From: Brevibacillus_H ginsengisoli
GTDB taxonomy: Bacteria > Bacillota > Bacilli > Brevibacillales > Brevibacillaceae
Length of the DNA stretch: 64,000 nt
Assembly (NCBI RefSeq): GCF_050113715.1
Contig: NZ_JBNJQR010000007.1
Location: forward strand, 228,545 to 292,544
Direction: 5' to 3'
Shown: piece after piece, positions 17,395 through 25,880 of the stretch
Layout: the number at the start of each line of letters is the position of its first letter
Numbering within the stretch: the stretch's first letter is position 1
Translations under genes and position numbers: made by a program
The notes under the pieces: generated by a model
What the model saw: only the letters and a program-made list of their open reading frames with translations
What the model was told of the DNA's origin: nothing
Databases searched by the model: none

Positions 17395-19026
17395 ATGAGT
17401 GCTCAACCAAAAGCAACCATTATCCTCTCAAGCAACACCGTCTTCACCAGCTTGAAAGATCAGCCTGAACCCGCATCCATCGCCATCGTAGACAACAAAA
17501 TCGCGGCGATTGGCAATGAGTCCGAGATGGAGCCTTTTATTGGTGAAGACACGAAAATCTATCACTTCCAGGATCAATTGATCATGCCTGGCTTTCACGA
17601 TTTCCATCTACATATCATGACTGGAAGTTTGCTGAAAGACAGCGTGTATCTCTTCGATTTGCACTCCGAAGAGGAAGCGGCAGAGTTGGTGCGCGAACAC
17701 GCTGAGTCACGTCCGGAAGATGAATGGATCATCGGCTACGCTTGGGACGCGGGACACTGGGACAACAAGCCGCTCCCTCACCGCTCTTCCCTGGATCGCG
17801 TCGTGCCCGATCGGCCTGTCATGCTTTTACATTACGAAGGCCACTTCTGCTGGGTAAACAGCAAAGCGCTCGAGATCATGTGCATTGATCGTTATACCGA
17901 AAATCCCCCTTTTGGCGAAATCGCAAAAGACGAGGACGGGGAGCCAACCGGAATTCTCTATGAACAAGCCGCCAATGCTGTAACCAATATTGCCTTTCAA
18001 GTGTCACGAGAAAAGAGTAAACGATTGTTCCAAGGCTTTCTTTCCTATGCCGCCTCGCTTGGAGTTACTTCCGTGAATGATTTATACGCGTCCGACACCG
18101 ACAAGCTTTACAAGGACTATCCAATCTATAAGGAATGCGACGAACAAGGCGAATTAACGGTTCGCGTCCATGTATACCCAGCTTTGGACGGTGAATTGGG
18201 ACGCATCAAACAATTACGAGCTGAATATCAATCAAGTAAACTGCAGGTGGCTGGCCTAAAGCAGTTTGTGGATGGGGTGGTAACCGGTCATACTGCGTAC
18301 ATGTTGGAGCCTTATTCAAACAAACCGGAAACGCGAGGAGACACGACTTTCTCGGAGGAAACATTCAAAAAATGGATCACTGAAGCCGATCGGGAAGGCT
18401 TCCGCATACGTCTGCACGCTATCGGAGACGGAGCGATTCGCTTAGGTCTGGACGCATTCGAAGAAGCTCGGCAAGCAAACGGAAAAAGAGATTCCCGTCA
18501 CGCCATTGAGCATATCGAAGTGATCCATCCTAACGACATCCATCGTTTTCATGAGCTTGACGTGATTGCTTCCATGCAACCGGAACATTTGGCTGCAGCG
18601 GATCGAAGCCTGTACGTTGCCATCATCGGGACAGAACGTGAAAAGCATACGTTCCCGCTTCAATCATTGATCAGTACGGGTGCAACTTTAGCGCTAGGAA
18701 GCGACTTCCCTGTCGTTCCATTGGAGCCTATGCTGGAGGTTTTCCGAGCAGTGACAAGAATCGATAACAGCGGACATTCAGATGCCGTCTGGAATCCAAG
18801 CGAACGCATTTCTCTTGCGGAAACTTTGAAAGCGTATACACTTAATTCCGCCTACGGAAATTTCCGAGAGCATGAATTAGGTTCGCTTGAAGTTGGCAAG
18901 CTGGCCGACCTGATTGTATTAGACCGCAATCTGTTTGCTATTCCGGCTGAAGAAATTAAAGAGGCAAAAGTACAATTAACCATCATGGATGGAAATGTGG
19001 TTTTCGAGGATGAATTGATCAAGTAA
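17395..19026 (+). CDS. YtcJ-like metal-dependent amidohydrolase
   Basis: A 543-residue amidohydrolase-superfamily protein. It has an N-terminal beta-sandwich, the first metal motif MPGFHDFHLH, a lysine region GLKQFVDGVVTGH, RLHAIGDGAIR, and the final aspartate segment ALGSDFPV, then a C-terminal beta region. The YtcJ group hydrolyses amide or formyl bonds of mostly unknown substrates. Its strict coupling to the permease and its place in the amine regulon suggest it releases an amine or amino acid from an imported N-acyl compound. That is inference. AGGAGG precedes the ATG. Confidence 0.85.
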   Translation: MSAQPKATIILSSNTVFTSLKDQPEPASIAIVDNKIAAIGNESEMEPFIGEDTKIYHFQDQLIMPGFHDFHLHIMTGSLLKDSVYLFDLHSEEEAAELVREHAESRPEDEWIIGYAWDAGHWDNKPLPHRSSLDRVVPDRPVMLLHYEGHFCWVNSKALEIMCIDRYTENPPFGEIAKDEDGEPTGILYEQAANAVTNIAFQVSREKSKRLFQGFLSYAASLGVTSVNDLYASDTDKLYKDYPIYKECDEQGELTVRVHVYPALDGELGRIKQLRAEYQSSKLQVAGLKQFVDGVVTGHTAYMLEPYSNKPETRGDTTFSEETFKKWITEADREGFRIRLHAIGDGAIRLGLDAFEEARQANGKRDSRHAIEHIEVIHPNDIHRFHELDVIASMQPEHLAAADRSLYVAIIGTEREKHTFPLQSLISTGATLALGSDFPVVPLEPMLEVFRAVTRIDNSGHSDAVWNPSERISLAETLKAYTLNSAYGNFREHELGSLEVGKLADLIVLDRNLFAIPAEEIKEAKVQLTIMDGNVVFEDELIK

Positions 19027-19040
19027 GCCTGGACCAAAAA

Positions 19041-19101
19041 TGATCCCTCCCGTGCAGAACAGTCAGAGCTTACTCCAAATCTGTTACACACGAGAGGGAT
19101 C
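19041..19101. terminator. Long inverted repeat between convergent amidohydrolase and ligase genes
   Basis: GATCCCTCCCGTG pairs with CACGAGAGGGATC around a ~35-nt loop. An outer TGGACCAAA / TTTGGTCCA pair extends the structure to about 19030-19140, into the last codons of the ligase gene. The position between convergent genes suggests a bidirectional terminator. The long loop makes this less certain than a classic hairpin. Confidence 0.5.
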
Positions 19102-19110
19102 TTCATGTCC

Positions 19111-20394
19111 CTACATAATTTTACTCTCTCTTTGGTCCAATACACGTTTCGATTTCATTTCAAAACGTGGCAGCACTCCACTTGCCACCTGTTCAACCTC
19201 GATACGCAGGCCGATTCTTTCTCGCAAACATACTTTCAATTCATCCAAGATATCTTCTGTCGCCTCTATTTGTACCTTGACTTGGTTCATTTCTTCCAGG
19301 GTGTAGTAAACGATCCGAAACTCGTTGATCTGCGGGAACTCACGGACGATCGATTCGATGGATTGAGGGAAGATATTCACTCCTCTTACAATGACCATCT
19401 GATCGACTCGCCCTTTGACACCTCCCGCGAAGAACCGATAGGGGTTGCCGCAAGCGCAGGACTTGCTGTTATTCTCGACCAGATCGCCCGTCCGATAACG
19501 AATCAGCGGAAAACCGTAACGTCCCAGATTCGTGAGAACCAATTCACCCTCTTCCCCATCTTTGACAGGTTCCAAGGTGTCTGGGTTAACTACTTCTGCT
19601 AGAAAATGAGATTCGTTCACATGGATTCCGTTTTGCTCTGAACAGGAATACCCGTAGGCTCCCATTTCCGTCATTCCCGCGTGATCAAACAGCTTGGCGT
19701 TCCACAAAGTTTCGATCTGGTTGCGAACGGATGGAATCGATCCACCCGGTTCCCCCGCGGTAATGATGGTATGAACATGGGAGTTCTTCAAATCGAAGCC
19801 ATGCTGCCGGGCTGTCTCCACCAGATGAAGCGCATAGCTCGGCGTGCACAGCAGTACATTCGCTTTATTTTCGATGATGCTGTAAAGCCTTTCCGCAGAT
19901 GATTGGCCGCCACCCGGGATCACCAAAGTCCCCAATTTTTTCGCAGCCTCATACGCTGACCAGAAGCCGATGAACGGCCCAAATGAAAAAGCGAGGAACA
20001 GTCTGTCATCTCTTGTTACTCCAGCGGATTTCAATACGTCCACCCAGCAATCCCGCCAACATTCCCAACTATCTTTGGTATCCAGCACTTTGAGTGGTCT
20101 GCCTGATGTGCCTGATGTTTGATGATACCGAATATAGTTGGCTTCCGGATAAGAGTGATTGCGTCCAAAAGGGGCATGTGCAATTTGATCGTCCGCCAGC
20201 TCTTTTTTGAGAGTGAACGGAATTTTCCTCAGATCTTCCAACGATCGAATCGGCAGGGAAGCATTCTTTAGTTTTTCCTTGTAGAATTCATTGCACTGGG
20301 TTACAAAAACAAGCAACTGATTTAATTTCTGCAATTGGTAATCTTGCAGGTCGACTTCATTTTCATAGATTCTATAAACGGTTTTCTTGGTCAT
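19111..20394 (-). CDS. PaaK-like phenylacetate/aryl-CoA ligase family protein
   Basis: A 427-residue adenylate-forming enzyme of the PaaK type. It has the P-loop HQTSGTSGRPLK, GEPGGSIP, the HAGMTEMGAYGY segment and the C-terminal GRVDQMVIVRGVNIFPQSIE. PaaK enzymes make phenylacetyl-CoA or related aryl-CoA esters. Monoamine oxidase plus ALDH could produce an arylacetate from an arylamine, which this enzyme would then activate. Transcription comes from its own sigma-54 promoter, divergent from the aminotransferase operon. GGGGGAGAG precedes the ATG. Confidence 0.85.
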   Translation of the reverse strand: MTKKTVYRIYENEVDLQDYQLQKLNQLLVFVTQCNEFYKEKLKNASLPIRSLEDLRKIPFTLKKELADDQIAHAPFGRNHSYPEANYIRYHQTSGTSGRPLKVLDTKDSWECWRDCWVDVLKSAGVTRDDRLFLAFSFGPFIGFWSAYEAAKKLGTLVIPGGGQSSAERLYSIIENKANVLLCTPSYALHLVETARQHGFDLKNSHVHTIITAGEPGGSIPSVRNQIETLWNAKLFDHAGMTEMGAYGYSCSEQNGIHVNESHFLAEVVNPDTLEPVKDGEEGELVLTNLGRYGFPLIRYRTGDLVENNSKSCACGNPYRFFAGGVKGRVDQMVIVRGVNIFPQSIESIVREFPQINEFRIVYYTLEEMNQVKVQIEATEDILDELKVCLRERIGLRIEVEQVASGVLPRFEMKSKRVLDQRESKIM

Positions 20395-20444
20395 GCCATC
20401 TCTCCCCCTAACTTCCTATCATGTATGTTGGTAGGAGTACCAAA

Positions 20445-20461
20445 AGCAAGGACTGTGCCAA
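20445..20461 (-). promoter_or_regulatory. Sigma-54 promoter of the PaaK-like ligase gene
   Basis: On the minus strand the sequence reads TTGGCACAGTCCTTGCT, with GG/GC spacing of 10 bp. It is almost identical to the ALDH-MAO promoter at 13674-13690. It shares one enhancer (20525-20551) with the divergent aminotransferase promoter. Confidence 0.9.
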
Positions 20462-20524
20462 ATATCACACGATGAATACAGGTAGCATGAAAGTAGATTT
20501 CCATAAATATCATGTTATTACTGA

Positions 20525-20551
20525 TGACATCACGCATCATGTTTGATGCAA
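20525..20551. promoter_or_regulatory. Candidate EBP1 enhancer (UAS), copy 3
   Basis: TGACATCACGCATC, 6 bp, GATGCAA. It lies between two divergent sigma-54 promoters, 64 bp from one and 62 bp from the other. This near-symmetric placement suggests one bound activator serves both. Confidence 0.82.
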
Positions 20552-20612
20552 TATCGCATTACAAAAAAGGATGTTTGGTGGTAATAGACAGTGTTTGTAC
20601 GCATCGCTAGAA

Positions 20613-20628
20613 TGGCATCTTTTTTGCA
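20613..20628 (+). promoter_or_regulatory. Sigma-54 promoter of the aminotransferase-ALDH operon
   Basis: TGGCATCTTTTTTGCA has GG and GC 10 bp apart. Transcription should start near 20640, which excludes the longer upstream reading of the aminotransferase frame and supports the ATG at 20670. Confidence 0.88.
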
Positions 20629-20669
20629 TAGTATATTTTCGAAAAATTCAAACGAAAAGGGTGTATAGC

Positions 20670-22034
20670 ATGGAACGCAAATCGAGAGAAGAATCGATCA
20701 GTTTGGCGAAAGAAATTCTGAACTATATCGAAAGTGATACGCTGACGGTCGATCAAAAGAAGCAAATCGTTTCGGATTCCGTTGAAAACTTCACCAACTA
20801 CGTGACGAAAGCCATTCTCTCGCATCGCAAATCTGTTTCTACCGATTTTTCTGTAGTGGAATGGGAGGATGAAGGAGCGATTTTCCGTGATACGATGGGC
20901 GACGAGTATGTCGATTGCCTGGGCGGTTACGGTGTCTATCTGTTGGGTCATCGCCATCCCAAAGTCGTGAAAGCGGTGGAATCACAGCTGAAACGTTACG
21001 CATTGCACAGCCAGGAGATGGTTGATCCGTTGCGCGGCTATCTCTCCAAGCTGGTTGCCTATATTACTCCGGGTGATTTACAGCATTCTTATTTGGTGAA
21101 TTGCGGTACAGAAGCAAATGAAATGGCCCTCAAGCTGGCGCGTCTCTCCACCGGCAAGAAGTACTTTATTTCTACGGAAAATGGATTCCACGGCAAAACG
21201 TTGGGCTCTCTCTCCGCATCAGGTAAAGCCAAGTTCCGTGAGCCGTATAATCCTCTGGTTCCAGGATTCCAACATGTGCCGTACGGTGATGCCGATGCGG
21301 TGGAACAAGCCATTCGCATGCTGATTGCTACTGGTGAAACCGTTGCCGGGGTCATCGTCGAACCGATTCAAGGAGAAGGCGGCGTCAACATACCGCCGGA
21401 TGATTATCTCCCGCGCCTTCGTCAAATCTGCGACAAATACGAATGTCTCCTGATTGTTGACGAAGTGCAGACAGGCATGGGTCGTACAGGAACAATGTTT
21501 GGCGTCGATCATTGGAACGTCGTGCCTGACATCATGACACTTGGCAAGGCGTTCGGCGGCGGGGTCATGCCGATTGCGGCTATGGTAGCCAAGAAAAAAT
21601 GGTGGGCCAAGATGGAAGAAAACCCATTCCTGCTCGGTTCCTCCACGTTCGGCGGAAATCCGCTCTGCTGCGCCGGAGCAATCGCTGGCATCCGTACGAT
21701 TCTCGAAGACAATATTCCTGAAATGGCCAAAGCCAAAGGAGATTACATCTTAAATAACCTGCGAGAGATCCAGTCTCGCTATCCTGATATCCTTGTCGAC
21801 GTGAGAGGAATGGGTCTGTTGATCGGAATGGAATTTGCGGACAACAACCTGGGATATACGCTCGCCAAGCAGTTATTCGGCAAGAAAATACTTGTTGGCG
21901 GAACCATTAACAACGCGACGGTTATCCGCATCGAACCGCCTGCCGTCATCTCTTATGAACAGATTGATTATGTGCTCGCCTGCATCGAAGAGGGAATCGC
22001 TCAGCTTGCCAAGGACCTCAAAGTAACGAACTAG
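20670..22034 (+). CDS. patA: Putrescine aminotransferase (class III, PatA/YgjG type)
   Basis: This ~454-residue class III aminotransferase has VIVEPIQGEGGV, DEVQTGMGRTG and the PLP lysine in LGKAFGGGVMPI. Near the C-terminus it has GTINNATVIRIEPP, a stretch very like E. coli YgjG. The N-terminal helical extension also fits YgjG rather than GABA aminotransferase. It would transfer an amino group from putrescine to 2-oxoglutarate, giving 4-aminobutanal. The ALDH gene starts 11 bp later and would oxidise this to GABA. The ATG at 20670 was chosen because the sigma-54 promoter lies just upstream and AAAAGGGTG precedes it. Confidence 0.88.
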   Translation: MERKSREESISLAKEILNYIESDTLTVDQKKQIVSDSVENFTNYVTKAILSHRKSVSTDFSVVEWEDEGAIFRDTMGDEYVDCLGGYGVYLLGHRHPKVVKAVESQLKRYALHSQEMVDPLRGYLSKLVAYITPGDLQHSYLVNCGTEANEMALKLARLSTGKKYFISTENGFHGKTLGSLSASGKAKFREPYNPLVPGFQHVPYGDADAVEQAIRMLIATGETVAGVIVEPIQGEGGVNIPPDDYLPRLRQICDKYECLLIVDEVQTGMGRTGTMFGVDHWNVVPDIMTLGKAFGGGVMPIAAMVAKKKWWAKMEENPFLLGSSTFGGNPLCCAGAIAGIRTILEDNIPEMAKAKGDYILNNLREIQSRYPDILVDVRGMGLLIGMEFADNNLGYTLAKQLFGKKILVGGTINNATVIRIEPPAVISYEQIDYVLACIEEGIAQLAKDLKVTN

Positions 22035-22045
22035 GAGGAACCAAA

Positions 22046-23524
22046 ATGACCGACCAAGTGAAAAAAATGTACATTAACGGTGAATGGGTGGAGTCATCTT
22101 CGGGCGAATCCTTCCCTGTGATCAATCCGGCTAACCAGGAGATTTTAGCCCGTGTCACCAAGGGAACCAAGGAAGATACCAAGCGAGCCATTGAGGCCGC
22201 AAGACGAGCTTTTGACGAATCAGGCTGGGCCGAAACGCACGCGCGTGAACGAGCAAATCTGCTCAATCGCGTCGCTGATTTGATTGAACAACGCGCAAAC
22301 GAATTCGCCGAGACCGACACTCGCAATAACGGCAAACCGTTGCGTGAATCCACCTATGACGTGTCTGATGCGGTCAACCAATTCCGCTACTATGCGGGCT
22401 TGTGCACGAAACCCCAAGGACAGACATATGACGTGCCGGACGATATTCAAGCGATGGTGGTTCGTGAACCGATTGGCGTTGTCGGTGCGATTACCTGCTG
22501 GAACTATCCTTTGGTGATGAACGCGCAAAAACTGGCACCCGCTCTGGCGGCAGGCAATACAGTCGTGCTGAAACCCGCTGACTTGACTCCGCTTTCTACC
22601 ATCCTATTGTTTGAATGTTTGGAGGAAGCGGGCATCCCAGCAGGAGTTGCCAATCTGGTGACCGGACCAGGAAGTGTTGTCGGGGAAGAGATTTCCCGCA
22701 ACGAGCTGGTGGATAAGGTAGCTTTTACAGGTGGAACAGAAACAGGCATCACGATTATGAAAAACGCCGCTGACACTGTGAAAAAGCTGTCCCTCGAGCT
22801 TGGCGGCAAATCGCCAAACATTGTCTTTGCCGATTCTGATTTTGAGACGGCTGTGGACTATGCGATGTATGCCATCTTCGCCAATCAGGGTGAAGTTTGC
22901 TCGGCGGGCTCACGTTTGATCCTCGAAGAAAGCATCTACGATCAGTTCATGGAACGATTAATCGATCGGGCGCAAAAAATCGTGGTAGGTGACGGACTCG
23001 ACCCGTCTACAGAGATGGGGCCGCTCATTTCCGAATCGCATATGAACCGGGTCCTTTCCTACATTCAGCTTGGCGTGGATGAAGGGGCCAAATTACTCTG
23101 CGGAGGCAAAAGAATGACGGCAAACGGTCTGGACAAAGGCTTTTACGTGGAGCCGACGATTTTTGAAGCCCAGAGTCCCGACATGCGAATCGTTCAAGAG
23201 GAGATTTTTGGTCCAGTTCTTGTCGTGCAGAAGTTCCAGTCGGAAGCAGAAGCGATCAAACTGGCCAATGGCACTAAATACGGTTTAGCCGGCGCAGTCT
23301 TCACCAACGACGGAGCCAAAGCGCAGCGGGTGATCCGCAAGCTTCGCGCGGGAATCACCTGGATCAACACCTACCATCCGACCTTTAACGAAGCGCCTTG
23401 GGGCGGCTACAAGCAAAGCGGCATTGGCCGCGAGCTGGGCACCTACGGCTATGAGGCCTATACGGAGGTAAAGCAAATCAACATCAATTTACAGGTTAAG
23501 CCAAGCGGCTGGTTCCGGAATTAA
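22046..23524 (+). CDS. Aldehyde dehydrogenase, probable 4-aminobutanal dehydrogenase
   Basis: A 492-residue ALDH with catalytic Glu in SLELGGKSPNIVF, Cys in NQGEVCSAGSRLI and GGYKQSGIGRELG near the end. It is closely similar to the ALDH at 12137-13627. Its place 11 bp after a PatA-type aminotransferase argues for oxidation of 4-aminobutanal to GABA (PatD-like), although betaine-aldehyde-type enzymes share these features. AGGAGG precedes the ATG. A hairpin terminator follows at 23534. Confidence 0.88.
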   Translation: MTDQVKKMYINGEWVESSSGESFPVINPANQEILARVTKGTKEDTKRAIEAARRAFDESGWAETHARERANLLNRVADLIEQRANEFAETDTRNNGKPLRESTYDVSDAVNQFRYYAGLCTKPQGQTYDVPDDIQAMVVREPIGVVGAITCWNYPLVMNAQKLAPALAAGNTVVLKPADLTPLSTILLFECLEEAGIPAGVANLVTGPGSVVGEEISRNELVDKVAFTGGTETGITIMKNAADTVKKLSLELGGKSPNIVFADSDFETAVDYAMYAIFANQGEVCSAGSRLILEESIYDQFMERLIDRAQKIVVGDGLDPSTEMGPLISESHMNRVLSYIQLGVDEGAKLLCGGKRMTANGLDKGFYVEPTIFEAQSPDMRIVQEEIFGPVLVVQKFQSEAEAIKLANGTKYGLAGAVFTNDGAKAQRVIRKLRAGITWINTYHPTFNEAPWGGYKQSGIGRELGTYGYEAYTEVKQININLQVKPSGWFRN

Positions 23525-23533
23525 TCTCAGAAG

Positions 23534-23568
23534 AAAATCCCTGACATGCTAATTTTGTCAGGGATTTT
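23534..23568 (+). terminator. Intrinsic terminator of the aminotransferase operon
   Basis: AAAATCCCTGACA pairs with TGTCAGGGATTTT around a 9-nt loop, starting 10 bp after the ALDH stop and ending in a T-run. Confidence 0.85.
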
Positions 23569-23576
23569 ATAATATC

Positions 23577-23825
23577 GGAAAGTTTAATTGCTTTACAGAG
23601 GTAAAGTAATTAAACTTTCCTTCCTTTCGCGTAAGCCCACTGAGAAAAGATTTCGTCCACTTGCCCCCTCTCATCGGGGGGTCGAAACACAGCCTCCTTG
23701 GGAGCGAAGCTTAGGGAACCCGTAGGGGCGCGAAGCGTTTGGCGACTCCCTTTCGGATTGAGAGAGCGGACTTTCCCGCTTCATTGCGAGCTTCCACAGA
23801 GCGAAGAGGGACGAAGTCTTTTCTC
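23577..23825 (-). repeat. TIR/hairpin intergenic element, copy A (inverted orientation)
   Basis: Read on the minus strand, this starts with GAGAAAAGACTTCGTCC (23825-23809). It ends its body with the inverted copy (23658-23642, one mismatch) and then a ~20-nt linker (CGCGTAAGCCC on the plus strand). A 20-bp stem (23577-23596 with 23601-23620, one G-U) follows. Internal conserved blocks such as GGGAGTCG match copies B and C. No ORF is visible. The outer repeat overlaps the TGA stop of the LysR gene, so the element supplies its stop codon. It lies between convergent genes. Confidence 0.8.
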
Positions 23826-24696
23826 AACTGGAGAACACACTCTTCACCATCTCAATAAACTTCCAGTGAGCCTTCGACAACCATTTATTTTTGTGATACG
23901 AGAGTTGCCCATAGAATTTTAGATTTTCGCTGGAAGACTCGATGACCTTCATTTTATGGTCTTTTAGCAAATTTTCCACGCTTGTGTATGGCATCAAGCT
24001 GATCCCCAACCCGCTTACCACGCACTGCTTCATCGCTTCCATGCTGGTGAACTCCAAATGATTGCCAGTATCGATTCCTTTTTCAATCAAATATGCTTCA
24101 AAAAACCGCCGTAACGAACAATTCTTCTCGCTAAAGATGATGCACGCCCCATTCGCTCCCTCAATGGACGGAAGAGAATGATGACTCTCCCCAACGAAAA
24201 CGATCGGTTCTTCTGTTAATATTTCGCTGACGAGCTGCGGGTCACTTACCTTAGGTTCCAAGGTAATAGCAATGTCTAGCTCTCCCGAATGGAGTCTTTC
24301 ACGCAGCGGGATACAGTTATCATTGATCAGCGAAAAGGAAACCTCGGGATACTCTTTTCTATACTTGGATAGCACGGGGCCAAGCCTGTATACGGTCATG
24401 GTTTCGGATGCTCCAATGCGGATTTCGCCTTTAATCACTTGATCATCGGACGAGACATGCTTGATTTTGGAATACGCTGTCAGCAACTCTACTACATAAC
24501 CGTAGAGCTCCTTTCCAACAGCCGTTAGTTGAATATGCTTCCCCAGTCGATCAAACAACGGAACCCCGATCTCGTCTTCCAGCTGCTGAATATGTGACGT
24601 GATGGATGCCTGTGAGTATTGGAGTGTTTGTGCCGCCTTGGTAAAGCTATTCAACTCGACAACGGCCTTAAACGATTGAAATTGACGGATGTCGAT
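23824..24696 (-). CDS. LysR-family transcriptional regulator with apparent ATC start
   Basis: A 290-residue LysR protein. The winged helix-turn-helix (FQSFKAVVELNSFTKAAQTL, then YSQASITSHIQQLEDEIG) is at residues 5-48 and the periplasmic-binding-like effector domain fills the rest. Reading from any ATG/GTG/TTG would remove the first helix. The frame continues upstream to a codon that aligns with the normal LysR start (xDIRQF) but is ATC, preceded at exactly 7 nt by GGAGGGG. It is divergent from the DJ-1/PfpI gene (118 bp apart) and probably regulates it. An internal TTG at 24654 is the only standard alternative. Confidence 0.8.
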   Translation of the reverse strand: MDIRQFQSFKAVVELNSFTKAAQTLQYSQASITSHIQQLEDEIGVPLFDRLGKHIQLTAVGKELYGYVVELLTAYSKIKHVSSDDQVIKGEIRIGASETMTVYRLGPVLSKYRKEYPEVSFSLINDNCIPLRERLHSGELDIAITLEPKVSDPQLVSEILTEEPIVFVGESHHSLPSIEGANGACIIFSEKNCSLRRFFEAYLIEKGIDTGNHLEFTSMEAMKQCVVSGLGISLMPYTSVENLLKDHKMKVIESSSENLKFYGQLSYHKNKWLSKAHWKFIEMVKSVFSS

Positions 24697-24814
24697 AGGT
24701 TCTCCCCTCCAGGAATCGATTTTTGTTATCAGAATTTCTAAATATACAGATCAGTACTTTCAATTTTACTAATAACTCATTGTAACATATGATCCATGTA
24801 AGGAGATGATTGAC

Positions 24815-25402
24815 ATGAAAAAAGTTTGTTTGCTTTTACCGAATGGCTTTGAAGCTGTAGAGGCCAGCGTTTTTACAGATGTAATCGGCTGGAACAAATT
24901 TGAGGGAGACGGCTCAACTGAACTCGTTACAGTGGGAACTCGAGACGAACTTAAGTGCACCTGGAACTTTACGGTGAAGCCCGAACGACTCATTTCCGAA
25001 GTAACGGTTGATGAGTTTGACGCTTTGGCAATGCCGGGCGGATTTGAAACAGCCGGCTTTTACGAGGATGCTTTTCGCGAAGACGTGCTTGAATTTATCC
25101 GCGAATTCGATCGACAAGGGAAGTTCATTGCATCCGTCTGTGTCGGAGCGTTGATGATTGGAAAAAGCGGCGTCCTTCGGGGAAGAAATGCAACGACCTA
25201 TAATCTGAACCCCAAGCGCCAACAACAGCTAAAAGAGATGGGAGCCAATGTGATTGCGGATCAGCCGATCGTCATCGACAAGAACATCATTACTTCCTAC
25301 AACCCTGCCACCGCATTCGATGTAGCCTTTACGCTGCTTGAATCTCTCACTTCCACTGAAAATACCAACAACGTGAAAAGACTAATGGGCTTCCTTGCCT
25401 AA
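24815..25402 (+). CDS. DJ-1/PfpI-family protein
   Basis: This 195-residue protein has the family pattern: VCLLLPNGFEAVEAS with the conserved Glu near the start, DALAMPGGFETAG, and the nucleophile elbow ASVCVGALMIGKSG with the cysteine near residue 110. Members include glyoxalase III, deglycase-like, isonitrile hydratase-like and protease-like proteins, so no exact reaction is claimed. AGGAG lies 8 nt before the chosen ATG. Another ATG 9 bp upstream overlaps that site. The divergent LysR gene is the likely regulator. Confidence 0.85.
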   Translation: MKKVCLLLPNGFEAVEASVFTDVIGWNKFEGDGSTELVTVGTRDELKCTWNFTVKPERLISEVTVDEFDALAMPGGFETAGFYEDAFREDVLEFIREFDRQGKFIASVCVGALMIGKSGVLRGRNATTYNLNPKRQQQLKEMGANVIADQPIVIDKNIITSYNPATAFDVAFTLLESLTSTENTNNVKRLMGFLA

Positions 25403-25586
25403 TCACATTCCATTTCCATCAGGAGGAGTATCGGATGCGGATGCGACCGCGACTTTTGAGAGAAATAGTTTTGATGGAAAGCTCCACTCAGCGGAAGAAA
25501 TTCATCACCAGGCATTAGTCAGCTTGCACGATGAATTCGCCACTGTGATTGATACCAAGGGAATTCTCGACTCGCTTGAATGTTAA
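25395..25586 (+). pseudogene. Small ORF or decayed gene end after the DJ-1/PfpI gene
   Basis: A 63-codon frame overlaps the DJ-1 stop. From about codon 13 the peptide (ATFERNSFDGKLHSAEEIHH onward) looks like normal coding sequence, but the first part does not. An AGGAGG with a well-spaced ATG at 25435 leads into a different frame that stops after 27 codons. This mismatch between ribosome site and coding frame suggests a decayed or frameshifted small gene. I do not recognise the protein. Confidence 0.35.
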
Positions 25587-25602
25587 GAAAATAGGATACA
25601 CG

Positions 25603-25642
25603 AAGGCCTCCTAATCCGCGAGAGAAGGAGGCCTTGTTTTTT
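25603..25642 (+). terminator. Intrinsic terminator after the DJ-1 unit
   Basis: AAGGCCTCCT pairs with AGGAGGCCTT around a 13-nt loop and is followed by GTTTTTT. It closes the plus-strand unit. The convergent small gene ends at its edge. Confidence 0.88.
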
Positions 25643-25799
25643 AAATTCTGTCATCCTCCCACAACTTTGCGTACTCCTCGTCCTTTTCGATTTCGTTGCC
25701 CTTCCAGAAAAGCTCTTTGCCGGAATACGTCTTCGCTTTCACAGTTTCTCCTGTTGCGGGAATATGCACTGTCTGAACTTCCTGTTTTACTTTGTTCAT
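25641..25799 (-). CDS. Small acidic hypothetical protein (52 aa)
   Basis: The peptide begins MNKVKQEVQTVHIPATGE and ends EEYAKLWEDDRI. It is charged, with no signal or membrane segment. AAAAGGGATG precedes the ATG at 25799. A longer reading from a TTG at 25850 has no ribosome site. I do not recognise the family. It is isolated between a terminator and the ArsR-like regulator gene and may belong to the latter's transcript. Confidence 0.5.
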   Translation of the reverse strand: MNKVKQEVQTVHIPATGETVKAKTYSGKELFWKGNEIEKDEEYAKLWEDDRI

Positions 25800-25880
25800 C
25801 TTTTCATCCCTTTTCACTTCAGGTTGGAATCGCTCATTATTCTTCGTCAAAAGTGGGCTTTATATAATCCTCAAACCATC

